Assembly (NCBI GenBank): GCA_026996895.1
Contig: JALWJX010000121.1
Coordinates: 1-34,525, forward strand
DNA length: 34,525 nt
Origin: Candidatus Kapaibacterium sp.
GTDB lineage: Bacteria; Bacteroidota; Ignavibacteria; Kapaibacteriales; WFXC01
Direction of reading: 5' to 3'
Below the pieces are notes generated by a model. That model made no database searches, had not been told where the DNA came from, and was given only the letters and a program-made list of their open reading frames with translations. How positions within the stretch are numbered: the stretch's first letter is position 1; each line of letters starts with the position of its first letter. The translations under genes and the position numbers were made by a program. Below are positions 1 to 8,101 of the stretch, piece after piece.

Positions 1-903
1 TCTTACTACAACGATCTCTTTCTCTACCGTTGTGGGTTTGTATCGGAAAAGTCTTTTCTCCGCATCCTTGCTCAGGAGCGAATCCAGCGTTTTCTGGAAC
101 AGCCGGGACATCGGAAAATGTCCGTTGCCGATAGCAGCTTTCTTGCCTGGGTCAAACTCTACCAATCCAATGCTGATTCGCCCAACCGATTTCCCTCCTA
201 CTATCTCAAAGGAAGTCTCATCTTCCTGCTGCTGGATCTCTTTCTTATCCAGCAGTCTGGCGGGAAAGTATCGTTGGATACCGTTGTGCAAGCGCTGTGG
301 CAGCGATATCAACACAACCCGGCGGAAGGTATTACGGAAGCAGAGTTCATCGCCACTGCCGAAGCCAGTACCGGGATTCCGATCGGCTCTCTCTTGACGC
401 AGTGGCTCCATACAACGGATCCCCTGCCTTTTGAAGACTTATTCGAAGGAATTGGGCTACAACTGATCCAGCGCCCTGTAGAACCGGAAACTATTGAGCT
501 GGGCGATACACACTTCACCGTGCCGCCTGCTAAGGTATGGACCGGGATGACACTCAAGGAAGTAAAAAATTCCGTGGTGGTCGAAAAGGTCATTGAAGGT
601 TCACCGGCAGATGCTGCTGGCATTGGCGTTGAAGATACGATCATCACGATTGCTGGTCAACGGGTCTGTACGCCAGCTCAGGCAATTGCCCAATTTGCTC
701 GCCATCTCCATCAACCAGTTTCCATTACAGGAAGCTGCGATGGGAAGCTGTACACCACGCAACTGACGCCCGAACCAGCAATGGAATACTTTTTAGAACC
801 GCTTCCCAGCGCTCCTGATCCGGCACGGCGCTGCTACCAGCGCTGGCTGGAGCGTCCAATACGACATATTTACTCTGACACCGAGGTTCTTTTAGGTCGT
901 TGA
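1..903 (+). CDS. M61-family (glycyl aminopeptidase-like) metallopeptidase with PDZ domain, 3' part
   Basis: The reading frame is open from base 1, so this is the C-terminal ~300 residues of a gene starting outside the window; the internal ATG at 118 is not its start. The visible part has the helical C-terminal pattern of peptidase M61: a YY-D-L motif near the start, then a conserved PGHRKMSVADSSFLAW segment and an SYYLKGSLI motif. A PDZ domain follows (about bases 540-740, with the GSPADAAGI carboxylate-binding-type loop). The zinc-binding HExxH motif must lie upstream and cannot be checked. Family members are usually periplasmic or secreted aminopeptidases in Bacteroidota-like bacteria. The stop codon lies inside the end of the convergent bpsA gene (12-base tail-to-tail overlap). 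The family call is fairly sure; the substrate is unknown. Confidence 0.82.
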   Translation, partial: SYYNDLFLYRCGFVSEKSFLRILAQERIQRFLEQPGHRKMSVADSSFLAWVKLYQSNADSPNRFPSYYLKGSLIFLLLDLFLIQQSGGKVSLDTVVQALWQRYQHNPAEGITEAEFIATAEASTGIPIGSLLTQWLHTTDPLPFEDLFEGIGLQLIQRPVEPETIELGDTHFTVPPAKVWTGMTLKEVKNSVVVEKVIEGSPADAAGIGVEDTIITIAGQRVCTPAQAIAQFARHLHQPVSITGSCDGKLYTTQLTPEPAMEYFLEPLPSAPDPARRCYQRWLERPIRHIYSDTEVLLGR

Positions 904-1965
904 TCCCTCTTCGTCCAGATATAAAGCGTCCGTCTGGATAGGCTCGTTCCACCGGGTAAATCCGGGCAGCGTTTCAATGCGATACCAGAACGAGCGATAC
1001 CAGATGGTCCGGGGTGGTTGCTTTACAGGAGCAATTCGCGCTGCTAAGGTTTCAGAATGGTAGGGCCAATTCATATAGTGGTTGAAATTGCGGATTATAT
1101 CGGTCACCACGACGCCCAGATCATTCAGGAGAATACGCTGAAACTCCTGCCAGCGAAAAATGGAAGCATCCCGCAAGGTCAAACCAAAATACCCGCTATA
1201 CCCTTCACCCCGTAGCGTTGCAATGCCGCGAGCAACAAATGCCCGGAAAGCGCTATGTGTTTCCGGCGGGTCGGTAATAAAAACATCGAAAGCACCAACC
1301 CACTCATCGGGCAACGGCTGTCGCAAATCGAAAACATGGGCTTCTGCATTGGTTAATCCCAGTTCAGCTATGATGGTACGATCAAACTCGATCAAACGAT
1401 CGTCAATATCCAGAATCAGCACTCGCCGTGCCAGCCTTGTCATAGCAATTGCCAACCCTGTCAGATCATCTTCAGCACCCAGCACAATGATTTCCTTCTG
1501 GTGAAGATCGCCCAAATGCTTCAACATCTGCACCCGGGCAACCGTGGTCTCCGGTGTTACTGATGCCTGATCATAATTCCGTAGAGGCTTGGGACGATCC
1601 TTAGCAATTTCAATGAACCGCCGGTAAAATTCTTTGTCCAGCCAGTAGGCATACCCCCGCCCTTCACACGCCGGACAGTGCGCATTGACCGGTGCAACAA
1701 GATGAAATTTTTCAACTAATTCTCTCCCCTGATCTGTAAGAAAAATGCCGTTTTCCGAATCTATGGTTACATACCCCTGTTGCTCCAGCTCCCGCACAAT
1801 GAGAACGCCGGTAGGAACAGGAACATCGGCATAGTCGATCAATTGCCAGAAATCCGACGTTGCCAACAGTGCTGAAAGAATCCGATAAACATTTTTCTCG
1901 TGCAACCGCAACTTCTGTGCCGCTGCCTGCTGTTGCAAATGCGCTACAAGCTCCGACAACTCCAT
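892..1965 (-). CDS. bpsA: N4-bis(aminopropyl)spermidine synthase (branched-chain polyamine synthase)
   Basis: A 357-residue cytosolic aminopropyltransferase. The family transfers aminopropyl groups from decarboxylated S-adenosylmethionine to the internal nitrogen of spermidine, giving quaternary branched polyamines that stabilise nucleic acids at high temperature. Visible features: an N-terminal winged-helix-like region (about 1-90), a CPAC motif at 97-100 followed by EGRGY, the acidic motif GAEDDLTG at 163-170 matching the GDDDL active-site region of archaeal BpsA, and DPPET at 232-236. Length matches characterised enzymes (~350). The ATG at 1965 has a good Shine-Dalgarno (AGAGGA), and a Bacteroidota-type promoter lies just upstream. 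It is divergent from lptD and converges on the upstream peptidase gene with a 12-base overlap. Family call is strong; activity is inferred. Confidence 0.9.
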   Translation of the reverse strand: MELSELVAHLQQQAAAQKLRLHEKNVYRILSALLATSDFWQLIDYADVPVPTGVLIVRELEQQGYVTIDSENGIFLTDQGRELVEKFHLVAPVNAHCPACEGRGYAYWLDKEFYRRFIEIAKDRPKPLRNYDQASVTPETTVARVQMLKHLGDLHQKEIIVLGAEDDLTGLAIAMTRLARRVLILDIDDRLIEFDRTIIAELGLTNAEAHVFDLRQPLPDEWVGAFDVFITDPPETHSAFRAFVARGIATLRGEGYSGYFGLTLRDASIFRWQEFQRILLNDLGVVVTDIIRNFNHYMNWPYHSETLAARIAPVKQPPRTIWYRSFWYRIETLPGFTRWNEPIQTDALYLDEEGSTT

Positions 1966-1996
1966 AGTCCTCTCCCTTCGCCAGTTAACAAAACGG

Positions 1997-2023
1997 CAAA
2001 TATAGCAAATTCAGCGATCACAA
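1997..2023 (-). promoter_or_regulatory. Candidate Bacteroidota-type promoter for bpsA
   Basis: On the minus strand the -7 element TATATTTG (2004-1997) matches the Bacteroidota consensus TAnnTTTG exactly. A TTG (-33 core) sits at 2023-2021 with a 16-base spacer, slightly short of the usual 17-23. It lies about 30 bases upstream of the bpsA ATG. The same -7 octamer occurs in front of the tRNA-Arg gene. Confidence 0.55.
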
Positions 2024-2028
2024 TTCCA

Positions 2029-2056
2029 TTGCTCAGATGATCAAAGAATATACTTG
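2029..2056 (+). promoter_or_regulatory. Candidate promoter for lptD
   Basis: TTG at 2029-2031, a 17-base spacer, then TATACTTG at 2049-2056, one mismatch from TAnnTTTG. It sits back to back with the bpsA promoter. If real, transcription begins near 2063, which would exclude the upstream in-frame TTG at 2054 as the lptD start and favour the GTG at 2177. Confidence 0.4.
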
Positions 2057-2176
2057 CACTTGCTGCCCCCTACGATTTCAGCGGACGGCATTTGCCCTCA
2101 GAAGTGCAGCGGAACAGCAAACATCCGTGCCAAATCGCAACATCTCCAGCGCCATCATCCGTCAAACACCGGGAAT

Positions 2177-4699
2177 GTGCAAACAAGGAAGCACGAGAAA
2201 CTGCGTCCAGCAAAACTCCATTGGCATCAGATTTTGGGACTGATGTTCTGCTTTTTTGCGCCGCTGTTTGCCCAATTACCCAGTACTTCTTCAACAGTAT
2301 TGCCGGACACGGTGCAACTCCGTTCTACCACCGCATCCTCTCGGAGAAGCATTGATACCCTCATTACCTTTTTCGCCCAGGACACAAACCGATATGAGGT
2401 TTCATCCCAAATCCTTGTCCTGGTTGGAAATGCGTGGATCCAGTATCGCAACCAACGACTGGAAGCACATCGGATCATTGCGAACTTTCAAACCGGCACC
2501 TTAATTGCTGAAGCAGACTCAGGTGGTCTGGCAAGATTTCAAGAAGGACCTGAAACCTTCATCGGCAAGCGTATTGAATACAATTTTCGGACTCGCAAGG
2601 GACGAATCCTCATCGGAAAAACACAGCGTTCAGAAGGACGGTATGGCGGTGCTATCGTGAAGCAGGTCTCTCCGACCAGCTACTTCGTCCAGAATGGCAT
2701 TTTCACCACCTGTACCAACCCTTTGCCACACTATGCATTCTTTGCCCCGAAGATGCGCATTGAACGCAAAAATAAAATCTTTGTCGATCCCTTATTCCTC
2801 ACCATTGAAGAGTTCCCGGTCTTTGGAATTCCTTTTGGTATTTTCATCGACGCACAGCGTGGTCGCCGATCCGGGTTCCTCATCCCATCCATTTTCTTCT
2901 CCAATGCTCCCGGCTCGCTCAATCGCGGTACCATTATCGAAAACTTAGGGTATTACTGGGCAATCAATGATTATCTGGATGCCAGATTTGCGCTCCGGCT
3001 CACCACCAAAGGAGGCTTTACGCTATTCCAGACAACTCGATACGCCGTTCGCCGCCTGCTCACCGGTTCTATACAGGCAGCATACGGCATTACCCGAACC
3101 TCGCCGACCCAGCCGTATACAACAGATTGGAATCTCCAGTGGCAGCACAAGCAACAATTAGGGAAAACCTCCCGTCTGGACATCGCACTCCGCTTCAGCT
3201 CTTCCAATTTTTTCCAGAATGTATCCACAAATTTACAGGAGCGCGTGCAGCGCCAAATCCGCTCCGACGCTTCTTTCTATCACCAGTTTCCTGATGGGAG
3301 CAGTATCTCCCTTTATTATCAACGAACGCAGGATCTGGCAACAGGAACTGTCAACGAAACATTCCCCCAATTTACCTTCTCCCTGCCACAGTGGTATCCA
3401 CTCCGCTCTTTGACAACGCTGGATTGGCTTCGGAATTTCAACATTCGCTATACAGTCCGTGGCTTTCGGCAACGGTTTGACACAACAACAAAATTTCGGA
3501 TTGAGCACCGACCTCGCATCGCCCTGCGTCCCCGATTTCGCTTTTTTACCGTTATCCCCTCCGTTTCTTATTCCGAAAACTGGTACTTCCGGCGGATGAT
3601 CCGAACAGTGCGGAATGATACAGCGGTTGTAGACTCGATGGAATCCGGATTTTTCCGGGAATTTCAATACTCTCTGGGACTTTCGCTTTCCACCCGGCTC
3701 TACGGCATTGCTTTCCTTCAATGGGGAAAACTCGAAGCAGTTCGACATATTCTGCAACCGACGATCACGTGGGATTACACTCCTGACTTTTCTGATCCTG
3801 CGCTGGGAATGTATGGCACATTTGTGGATCCGAAAACGGGACAACAGGTGAAGTATTCCTACTTCGCAAAAGACGGTGGTGGAGTTAATTCGCAATTGCG
3901 TCAGTCTGTGCGGATCACCCTTGACAACGTTTTTGAAGCAAAAATCTGGGCAAATGACACAACAACTCGCGTCATTCGCCTGCTTAATCTGGGTTTAAGC
4001 ACAGCATACAATGCAGCGGCGGATTCTCTGCAATGGTCTCCAATCACCATAACGGGACGAACCAGCATTGGACGTTTTTTCTCCTTCAGCGGTTCAGCCC
4101 GATTCCTTTTGTACGACCAGGTTCCCGATGCTGACAATCCATTGACATACCACACTATCAACCGCTTTTTGTGGACAACTGGTAAAGGTCTTGCACGACT
4201 TACTGATGCTAACCTAACGGCAACCCTGACCATAGGTAATCAATCCTCCATACCTGCAGCAACAGAACGATCAGCAGACACAACCCTTTCACCAGCATCA
4301 ACAGAGAAGCAGCACTATGCACTGGAAGACACTTTCTGGGGACAAAATGCTCCGGGCAGTATTCCATTGGCAATTCGCTGGCAGCTAACAGCAACGCTCC
4401 AACTGGCTTATGCTGCTCCCACGCCCCGGTCAGTACGCCGAACAGCAGCGATCAGCCTGGCTGGCTCTTTCGCTATCGCCAATAGCTGGGCACTCTCTGG
4501 TGGACTGTCGCTCGATCTGCTCACCGCAGCCATTAACGCCCCTTACCTTGAACTCCGAAAAGATCTCCACTGCTGGGATTTCTACCTGCGATGGTATCCA
4601 ACAGGACTATCTCAGGGCATTTACCTTCGGATTGGGATCAAAGCGGCACAATTGCGTGATATTAAGATTGAGAAGCGAACAGGATCTGTTTATTTCTAA
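2177..4699 (+). CDS. lptD: LPS-assembly protein LptD (OstA-like outer-membrane beta-barrel)
   Basis: About 840 residues. An N-terminal OstA/LptA-like beta-taco region ([16 protein letters not shown] onward, then repeated [10 protein letters not shown]-type strands) is followed by a long C-terminal beta-barrel of alternating aromatic strands ending in phenylalanine (GSVYF), as usual for outer-membrane barrels. LptD inserts lipopolysaccharide into the outer leaflet, so the cell has an LPS outer membrane. I chose the GTG at 2177 because it places a basic n-region, a hydrophobic stretch ([14 protein letters not shown]) and a signal-peptidase-like site before QLPS at the N-terminus. The TTG at 2054 would add ~40 unhydrophobic residues and overlaps the candidate promoter; ATG 2243 would remove the n-region. 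The Shine-Dalgarno is weak. The stop overlaps the convergent acyl-CoA dehydrogenase gene by 4 bases. Confidence 0.83.
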   Translation: MQTRKHEKLRPAKLHWHQILGLMFCFFAPLFAQLPSTSSTVLPDTVQLRSTTASSRRSIDTLITFFAQDTNRYEVSSQILVLVGNAWIQYRNQRLEAHRIIANFQTGTLIAEADSGGLARFQEGPETFIGKRIEYNFRTRKGRILIGKTQRSEGRYGGAIVKQVSPTSYFVQNGIFTTCTNPLPHYAFFAPKMRIERKNKIFVDPLFLTIEEFPVFGIPFGIFIDAQRGRRSGFLIPSIFFSNAPGSLNRGTIIENLGYYWAINDYLDARFALRLTTKGGFTLFQTTRYAVRRLLTGSIQAAYGITRTSPTQPYTTDWNLQWQHKQQLGKTSRLDIALRFSSSNFFQNVSTNLQERVQRQIRSDASFYHQFPDGSSISLYYQRTQDLATGTVNETFPQFTFSLPQWYPLRSLTTLDWLRNFNIRYTVRGFRQRFDTTTKFRIEHRPRIALRPRFRFFTVIPSVSYSENWYFRRMIRTVRNDTAVVDSMESGFFREFQYSLGLSLSTRLYGIAFLQWGKLEAVRHILQPTITWDYTPDFSDPALGMYGTFVDPKTGQQVKYSYFAKDGGGVNSQLRQSVRITLDNVFEAKIWANDTTTRVIRLLNLGLSTAYNAAADSLQWSPITITGRTSIGRFFSFSGSARFLLYDQVPDADNPLTYHTINRFLWTTGKGLARLTDANLTATLTIGNQSSIPAATERSADTTLSPASTEKQHYALEDTFWGQNAPGSIPLAIRWQLTATLQLAYAAPTPRSVRRTAAISLAGSFAIANSWALSGGLSLDLLTAAINAPYLELRKDLHCWDFYLRWYPTGLSQGIYLRIGIKAAQLRDIKIEKRTGSVYF

Positions 4700-5871
4700 G
4701 ACTGCCGCAACAAATTGCGCGCAATAACTATCCGTTGAATTTCAGAGGTTCCCTCCCCAATGGTGAGCAGCTTTGCATCGCGATACAGTTTCTCAACGGG
4801 ATACTCTTTGGTATAACCGTAACCACCGTGGATCTGAACTGCTTCTTCAGCCGCTCGCACAGCCAGTTCACTGGCAAAAAGTTTTGCCTGCGCTGCTTCC
4901 AGGGTATAAGGCATTCCCTGATCCCGCAGCCACGCAGCTTTATAGGTCAGCAAACGTGCTGCTTCAATGTGCGTCGTCAGCGCTGCAAATTTAAACTGCG
5001 TCGCCTGAAATTCTGCTATTGGTTGTCCAAATTGCTTGCGTTCAAACGCATATCGCATACTATGCTTCACGGCTGCCTCTGCTAAGCCCAGACTCAACGC
5101 AGCAATGGTAATACGTCCGCCATCCAGAATGTGCAATGCCTGAATAAAGCCCTCTCCTTCTTCTCCTAATCGATGGGATACGGGAACCCGGACATTTTCA
5201 AAGACCAAACTGGCAGTATCACTGGAACGCATGCCCAATTTGTTTTCCTTTTTAGCAGCATAAAATCCCGGCATAGATTTGTCAACCACAAAAGCCGAAA
5301 TCCCCTTTTTTCCTTGATCCGGATCGGTTTTCGCCATTACTACCGCAATTTCCCCAACGCTACCGTGCGTAATGAAATTTTTTGTTCCATTAAGAATGTA
5401 AAAATCGCCATCTCTCCGAGCAGTGGTCAACATTGCGCCAGCATCCGATCCAGATCCGGGTTCTGTGAGCGCCCACGCCCCCATCGTTTCACCCGTCGCC
5501 AGTCGGGGTAGATATTTTTGCTTTATTTCCTCACTTCCAAACTGAAGAATATGATTACTGCACAAACCATTATGAGCTGCTACACCCAGCGCAATCGATG
5601 GACAGGCTCTGGCGATCTCTTCTACAATAAGAGCCAATTCTATAGCCCCCATTCCTGCCCCTCCGTATTCCGTCGGGACCAACACTCCCAAGAATCCCAG
5701 CTCTCCCATTTTGCGGAACAATTCTGTGGGAAACTCCTGCGACTCATCATATTCCAGTGCCACAGGTGCAATCTCGTTTTGTGCAAAATTGCGAGCCAAT
5801 TCCTGGATTGCCTGCTGCTCTTCACTAAACTCCAGTCGAAATCCTTCATCGTTGACTACATCTAACGGCAT
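4696..5871 (-). CDS. Acyl-CoA dehydrogenase (short/medium-chain or butyryl-CoA type)
   Basis: A 391-residue FAD-dependent flavoprotein that oxidises acyl-CoA to enoyl-CoA in fatty-acid or branched-chain amino-acid breakdown, passing electrons to ETF. Visible: the N-terminal helical domain, the FAD-contacting [13 protein letters not shown] motif, the middle beta domain, [16 protein letters not shown], the [20 protein letters not shown] motif, and the catalytic glutamate in [10 protein letters not shown] near residue 373, placed as in short-chain/butyryl-CoA dehydrogenases. Length is normal. Start ATG 5871 is preferred over the TTG just before it because GGAGGA lies 5-6 bases upstream. No ETF or beta-oxidation partner is in the window, so the physiological substrate is open. 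Confidence 0.93.
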   Translation of the reverse strand: MPLDVVNDEGFRLEFSEEQQAIQELARNFAQNEIAPVALEYDESQEFPTELFRKMGELGFLGVLVPTEYGGAGMGAIELALIVEEIARACPSIALGVAAHNGLCSNHILQFGSEEIKQKYLPRLATGETMGAWALTEPGSGSDAGAMLTTARRDGDFYILNGTKNFITHGSVGEIAVVMAKTDPDQGKKGISAFVVDKSMPGFYAAKKENKLGMRSSDTASLVFENVRVPVSHRLGEEGEGFIQALHILDGGRITIAALSLGLAEAAVKHSMRYAFERKQFGQPIAEFQATQFKFAALTTHIEAARLLTYKAAWLRDQGMPYTLEAAQAKLFASELAVRAAEEAVQIHGGYGYTKEYPVEKLYRDAKLLTIGEGTSEIQRIVIARNLLRQS

Positions 5872-5925
5872 CAAAATCCTCCCCCAATGTTGTTCTCTTT
5901 CCAGCTTGCTTGTTCTTTAAGCTTA

Positions 5926-5933
5926 CAAAAATA
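5926..5933 (-). promoter_or_regulatory. Candidate -7 element upstream of acyl-CoA dehydrogenase
   Basis: The minus strand reads TATTTTTG, an exact TAnnTTTG match, about 55 bases upstream of the ATG at 5871. No well-spaced TTG -33 element is evident, and the local sequence is A/T-rich, so support is moderate to weak. Confidence 0.35.
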
Positions 5934-6100
5934 CAAAAATCCTCTGCAACCATCTATTCAGGAGCTTCGCCACCACACAGCAATTGAAACCGAACAAGGC
6001 AAGATGTCCCCGTCGCTGGATCGCAACTTTCCGCCTTACCGCTCGTTTGTATGCTTTGCAGTAAGACAGATATTCGAGTCAACAAAGAAGGAAAAAAACG

Positions 6101-6286
6101 ATGGACTTCTGGAAAAATCTCTTAGCAGGATTTCTGGCAATCATTGTCGCTTTCATAGCGTTCAAAGTCCTGATGTGGTTCTTAGGCTTTTTGTTTCACT
6201 TCACCTTAGGAGTGCTCGCGTTGTTCATCATTGGTCTATTCGCACTGCCGCTGTATTTCCACTTTCGGAAAATGCTCAACCGATAA
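6101..6286 (+). CDS. Small two-helix membrane protein, 61 residues
   Basis: Unrecognised. It is a short, very hydrophobic protein with two predicted membrane helices (about residues 7-30 and 34-54) and a basic C-terminus (HFRKMLNR). The start is supported by an AAGGA sequence 9 bases upstream of the ATG. It stands alone on the plus strand between two minus-strand genes, so it would need its own promoter in the 5872-6100 gap; I see no clear full promoter there. Orientation, start signal and composition all suggest a real gene rather than chance, but no function can be assigned. Confidence 0.6.
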   Translation: MDFWKNLLAGFLAIIVAFIAFKVLMWFLGFLFHFTLGVLALFIIGLFALPLYFHFRKMLNR

Positions 6287-6356
6287 CCTATGGTGTTCTT
6301 TGTGAGTTAGCTCCGGTCCTCAGAGCGTAGTCTTTAGGATAAAGCTCCTGCCTTTA

Positions 6357-7169
6357 CTATCGTGTAATCTTTGCAGTCAAAGGTCCGCGCAACCCTCGAT
6401 ATCCAACCAACTCTGCATAGATACTGCCTATCAACACTTTCGTTGAAACCTGTACTGGAATTTTACGTTCATCATCACTGAGCCAGATCAGAATGCTCCC
6501 CTCGCTCTTAAACAATCCGCCTTCCTGAACCAGTGGTTCGATCACAATCGTTCGAAATCGCCCTGCCTCTACATCAACGATTTCACGTCCGCGAATGACA
6601 ACTTTTAAGTCATACACTCGATCCTTGTAAAAATTCTGGAGATATAAAGTATCTCCCACCTCCATTGTATCCAGCGGCAACGTGCGAACATAGAAAAAGG
6701 CGGAAACCACATCGTGGACAAACGGAGGAATCTGGTAAGCAGTATCTCCAACATAGACCAGGTTCCGGTAATGGTCAAATGCAGCGCGAAAATCGCGCCG
6801 GTATCCACCTTCTCGAATATGCTGTTCAAAATACCACGGAAATAACCCATCGACATCGACCAGCGTTCGATAATAATTGCGCACTCGATACAACCAATCT
6901 AAACTCTTCAAAGAGCGAACATAAAACCGAATATCATAACACTGGCGACCGTTATCGCACGAAACAATTTTAGGTAACACTTTGAAAGCCGCTTTGCCTG
7001 CAGTTACAAATTCATAACGAATTTTGAAATACAGCTCCTCTCCGACGCCAAAAGCAGTGTTCGACACGGTTCGCAGCGGAGCGCCCCGCATACCACTGCT
7101 GCTATCAGCGGCACCCCACCCCCAGATACTGCTTACCAGCCACAAGCTAATGACTACGACAATTCTCAC
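6357..7169 (-). CDS. DUF3108 domain secreted protein
   Basis: 270 residues with an N-terminal signal peptide (hydrophobic segment about residues 3-20, cleavage around WGAADSS), then a DUF3108-like beta-rich domain: GEELYFKIRYEFVTAGKA near the start, FEQHIREGG in the middle, and a late section with W-L-S-D-D-ERKIPVQV. Members are periplasmic or exported beta proteins of unknown function, common in Bacteroidota and Proteobacteria. The start is GTG 7169 with an excellent AAAGGAG Shine-Dalgarno. It lies 39 bases downstream of the preceding secreted-protein gene on the same strand, so they are probably co-transcribed. It converges on the 61-residue gene with about 70 bases between stops and no convincing hairpin there. 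Confidence 0.8.
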   Translation of the reverse strand: MRIVVVISLWLVSSIWGWGAADSSSGMRGAPLRTVSNTAFGVGEELYFKIRYEFVTAGKAAFKVLPKIVSCDNGRQCYDIRFYVRSLKSLDWLYRVRNYYRTLVDVDGLFPWYFEQHIREGGYRRDFRAAFDHYRNLVYVGDTAYQIPPFVHDVVSAFFYVRTLPLDTMEVGDTLYLQNFYKDRVYDLKVVIRGREIVDVEAGRFRTIVIEPLVQEGGLFKSEGSILIWLSDDERKIPVQVSTKVLIGSIYAELVGYRGLRGPLTAKITR

Positions 7170-7208
7170 CGTTGTCTCCTTTCTTCCAATCTCTGAACGA
7201 ACGGTGGA

Positions 7209-7967
7209 TCAGTAGATCAATAACAAAATCCCCTGCTGCTTTACAGAAAGAACGTACACACCTGAGAGATTCACCGATGGCAATTGCCCTTTCCCTTGCC
7301 GAAGAGGAATTTTTGCAACCAGCCGTCCGTTAAGGTCACGAAGCTCGCCCTGTGCAAAAGGAAGTGATCGAAAACGCTGAATCTGTATCCATCGCTGCTC
7401 TCTGGGAACGCAAAGCGCTGGAGACGAAGCGAAAACTTGAGAATGCTCAACAACCCGACTGACAGAAGCTCGATACCAGATTTGGAGAGATAGTTCCCCA
7501 ACAGCGTTATTATCAATTACTGCCGAATCCTCCTTGGTAAGATTATACACATACACCTCGAACGGGTCAGCCAGGCGTGCCGAATCCACAATACTTGCAA
7601 CTGTCCACCGAATATGCAGTGGATATCCATCCCGCTGGATATGAATCTGATGTACAACGCTATCCGACACATGGGGCACAGGTCGAAAATCCTCCTGCGT
7701 CATAATAGGAACTCCCGTGATAGTATCGGTACAGGGCAACAAAAACACCGGAAACATTCCTTCTGGGGGCAGCAAAGGAATTTCTACTTCCAGCGCTGTA
7801 TCCAGACAAATAGTGGCATCAAAAGCAATTCCTGCCCGGAGGACATACTGATAACTGTTTGGACGTTCACTGGCAAATTGTAATTCTACTCCCACCTGCT
7901 GAGCAAAAATACCCCAGCCCCCTAAAAGGATATAGATTCCAGTGATATATCGACCCCATTGCCACAT
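7209..7967 (-). CDS. Secreted protein with shared surface module and short T9SS-like C-terminus
   Basis: About 252 residues from ATG 7967; the frame extends upstream to 8087, but 7967 gives a clean signal peptide (hydrophobic ITGIYILLGGWGIFA, cleavage before QQVG) and excludes the terminator hairpin. The body contains a module with LRAGIAFDATICLD, EIPLLPPEGMF and YPLHIRW, matching segments of the 995- and 2,211-residue proteins upstream. The C-terminus (GELRDLNGRLVAKI ... GVYVLSV) resembles the last strands of a type A T9SS sorting domain but lacks the early PNP motif. It follows the terminator of the large operon, so it probably has its own promoter, not identified. Function unknown; export is likely. 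Confidence 0.72.
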   Translation of the reverse strand: MWQWGRYITGIYILLGGWGIFAQQVGVELQFASERPNSYQYVLRAGIAFDATICLDTALEVEIPLLPPEGMFPVFLLPCTDTITGVPIMTQEDFRPVPHVSDSVVHQIHIQRDGYPLHIRWTVASIVDSARLADPFEVYVYNLTKEDSAVIDNNAVGELSLQIWYRASVSRVVEHSQVFASSPALCVPREQRWIQIQRFRSLPFAQGELRDLNGRLVAKIPLRQGKGQLPSVNLSGVYVLSVKQQGILLLIY

Positions 7968-8026
7968 TCTTCCATTCCGCCTTTCACTTTGCACCTCACT
8001 TTTCAAACGAGATTCCTGGTGCACAA

Positions 8027-8065
8027 ATGAAAAAAGGCAACCACCCGCATCGGATGGTTGCCTTT
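8027..8065 (-). terminator. Strong intrinsic terminator ending the surface-protein operon
   Basis: A perfect 11-bp stem (AAAGGCAACCA at 8033-8043 with TGGTTGCCTTT at 8055-8065) encloses an 11-base loop. Read on the minus strand it is followed by a run of six T and ATT, the normal form of a rho-independent terminator. It lies 36 bases past the stop of the 995-residue gene. Confidence 0.92.
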
Positions 8066-8101
8066 CTCCGCTACTCTTTGCAATCAAATCTTTGACAACC
8101 G

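Noticed and set aside
2054-2176. N-terminal extension of lptD from TTG 2054
   Set aside because: It would put ~40 polar residues ahead of the signal peptide, and it overlaps the likely promoter; GTG 2177 is more sensible.
3233-3895. A 220-codon minus-strand frame within lptD
   Set aside because: Antisense to the beta-barrel region; composition rich in Arg, Cys and Ser without any family pattern.
6287-6356. Possible bidirectional terminator between the 61-residue gene and the DUF3108 gene
   Set aside because: Only 4-bp stems such as AGGA/TCCT and GCTC/GAGC are present, which is no better than chance.
7968-8087. N-terminal extension of the 252-residue secreted protein
   Set aside because: The extension translates the terminator hairpin of the preceding gene and would bury the signal peptide 40 residues inside.
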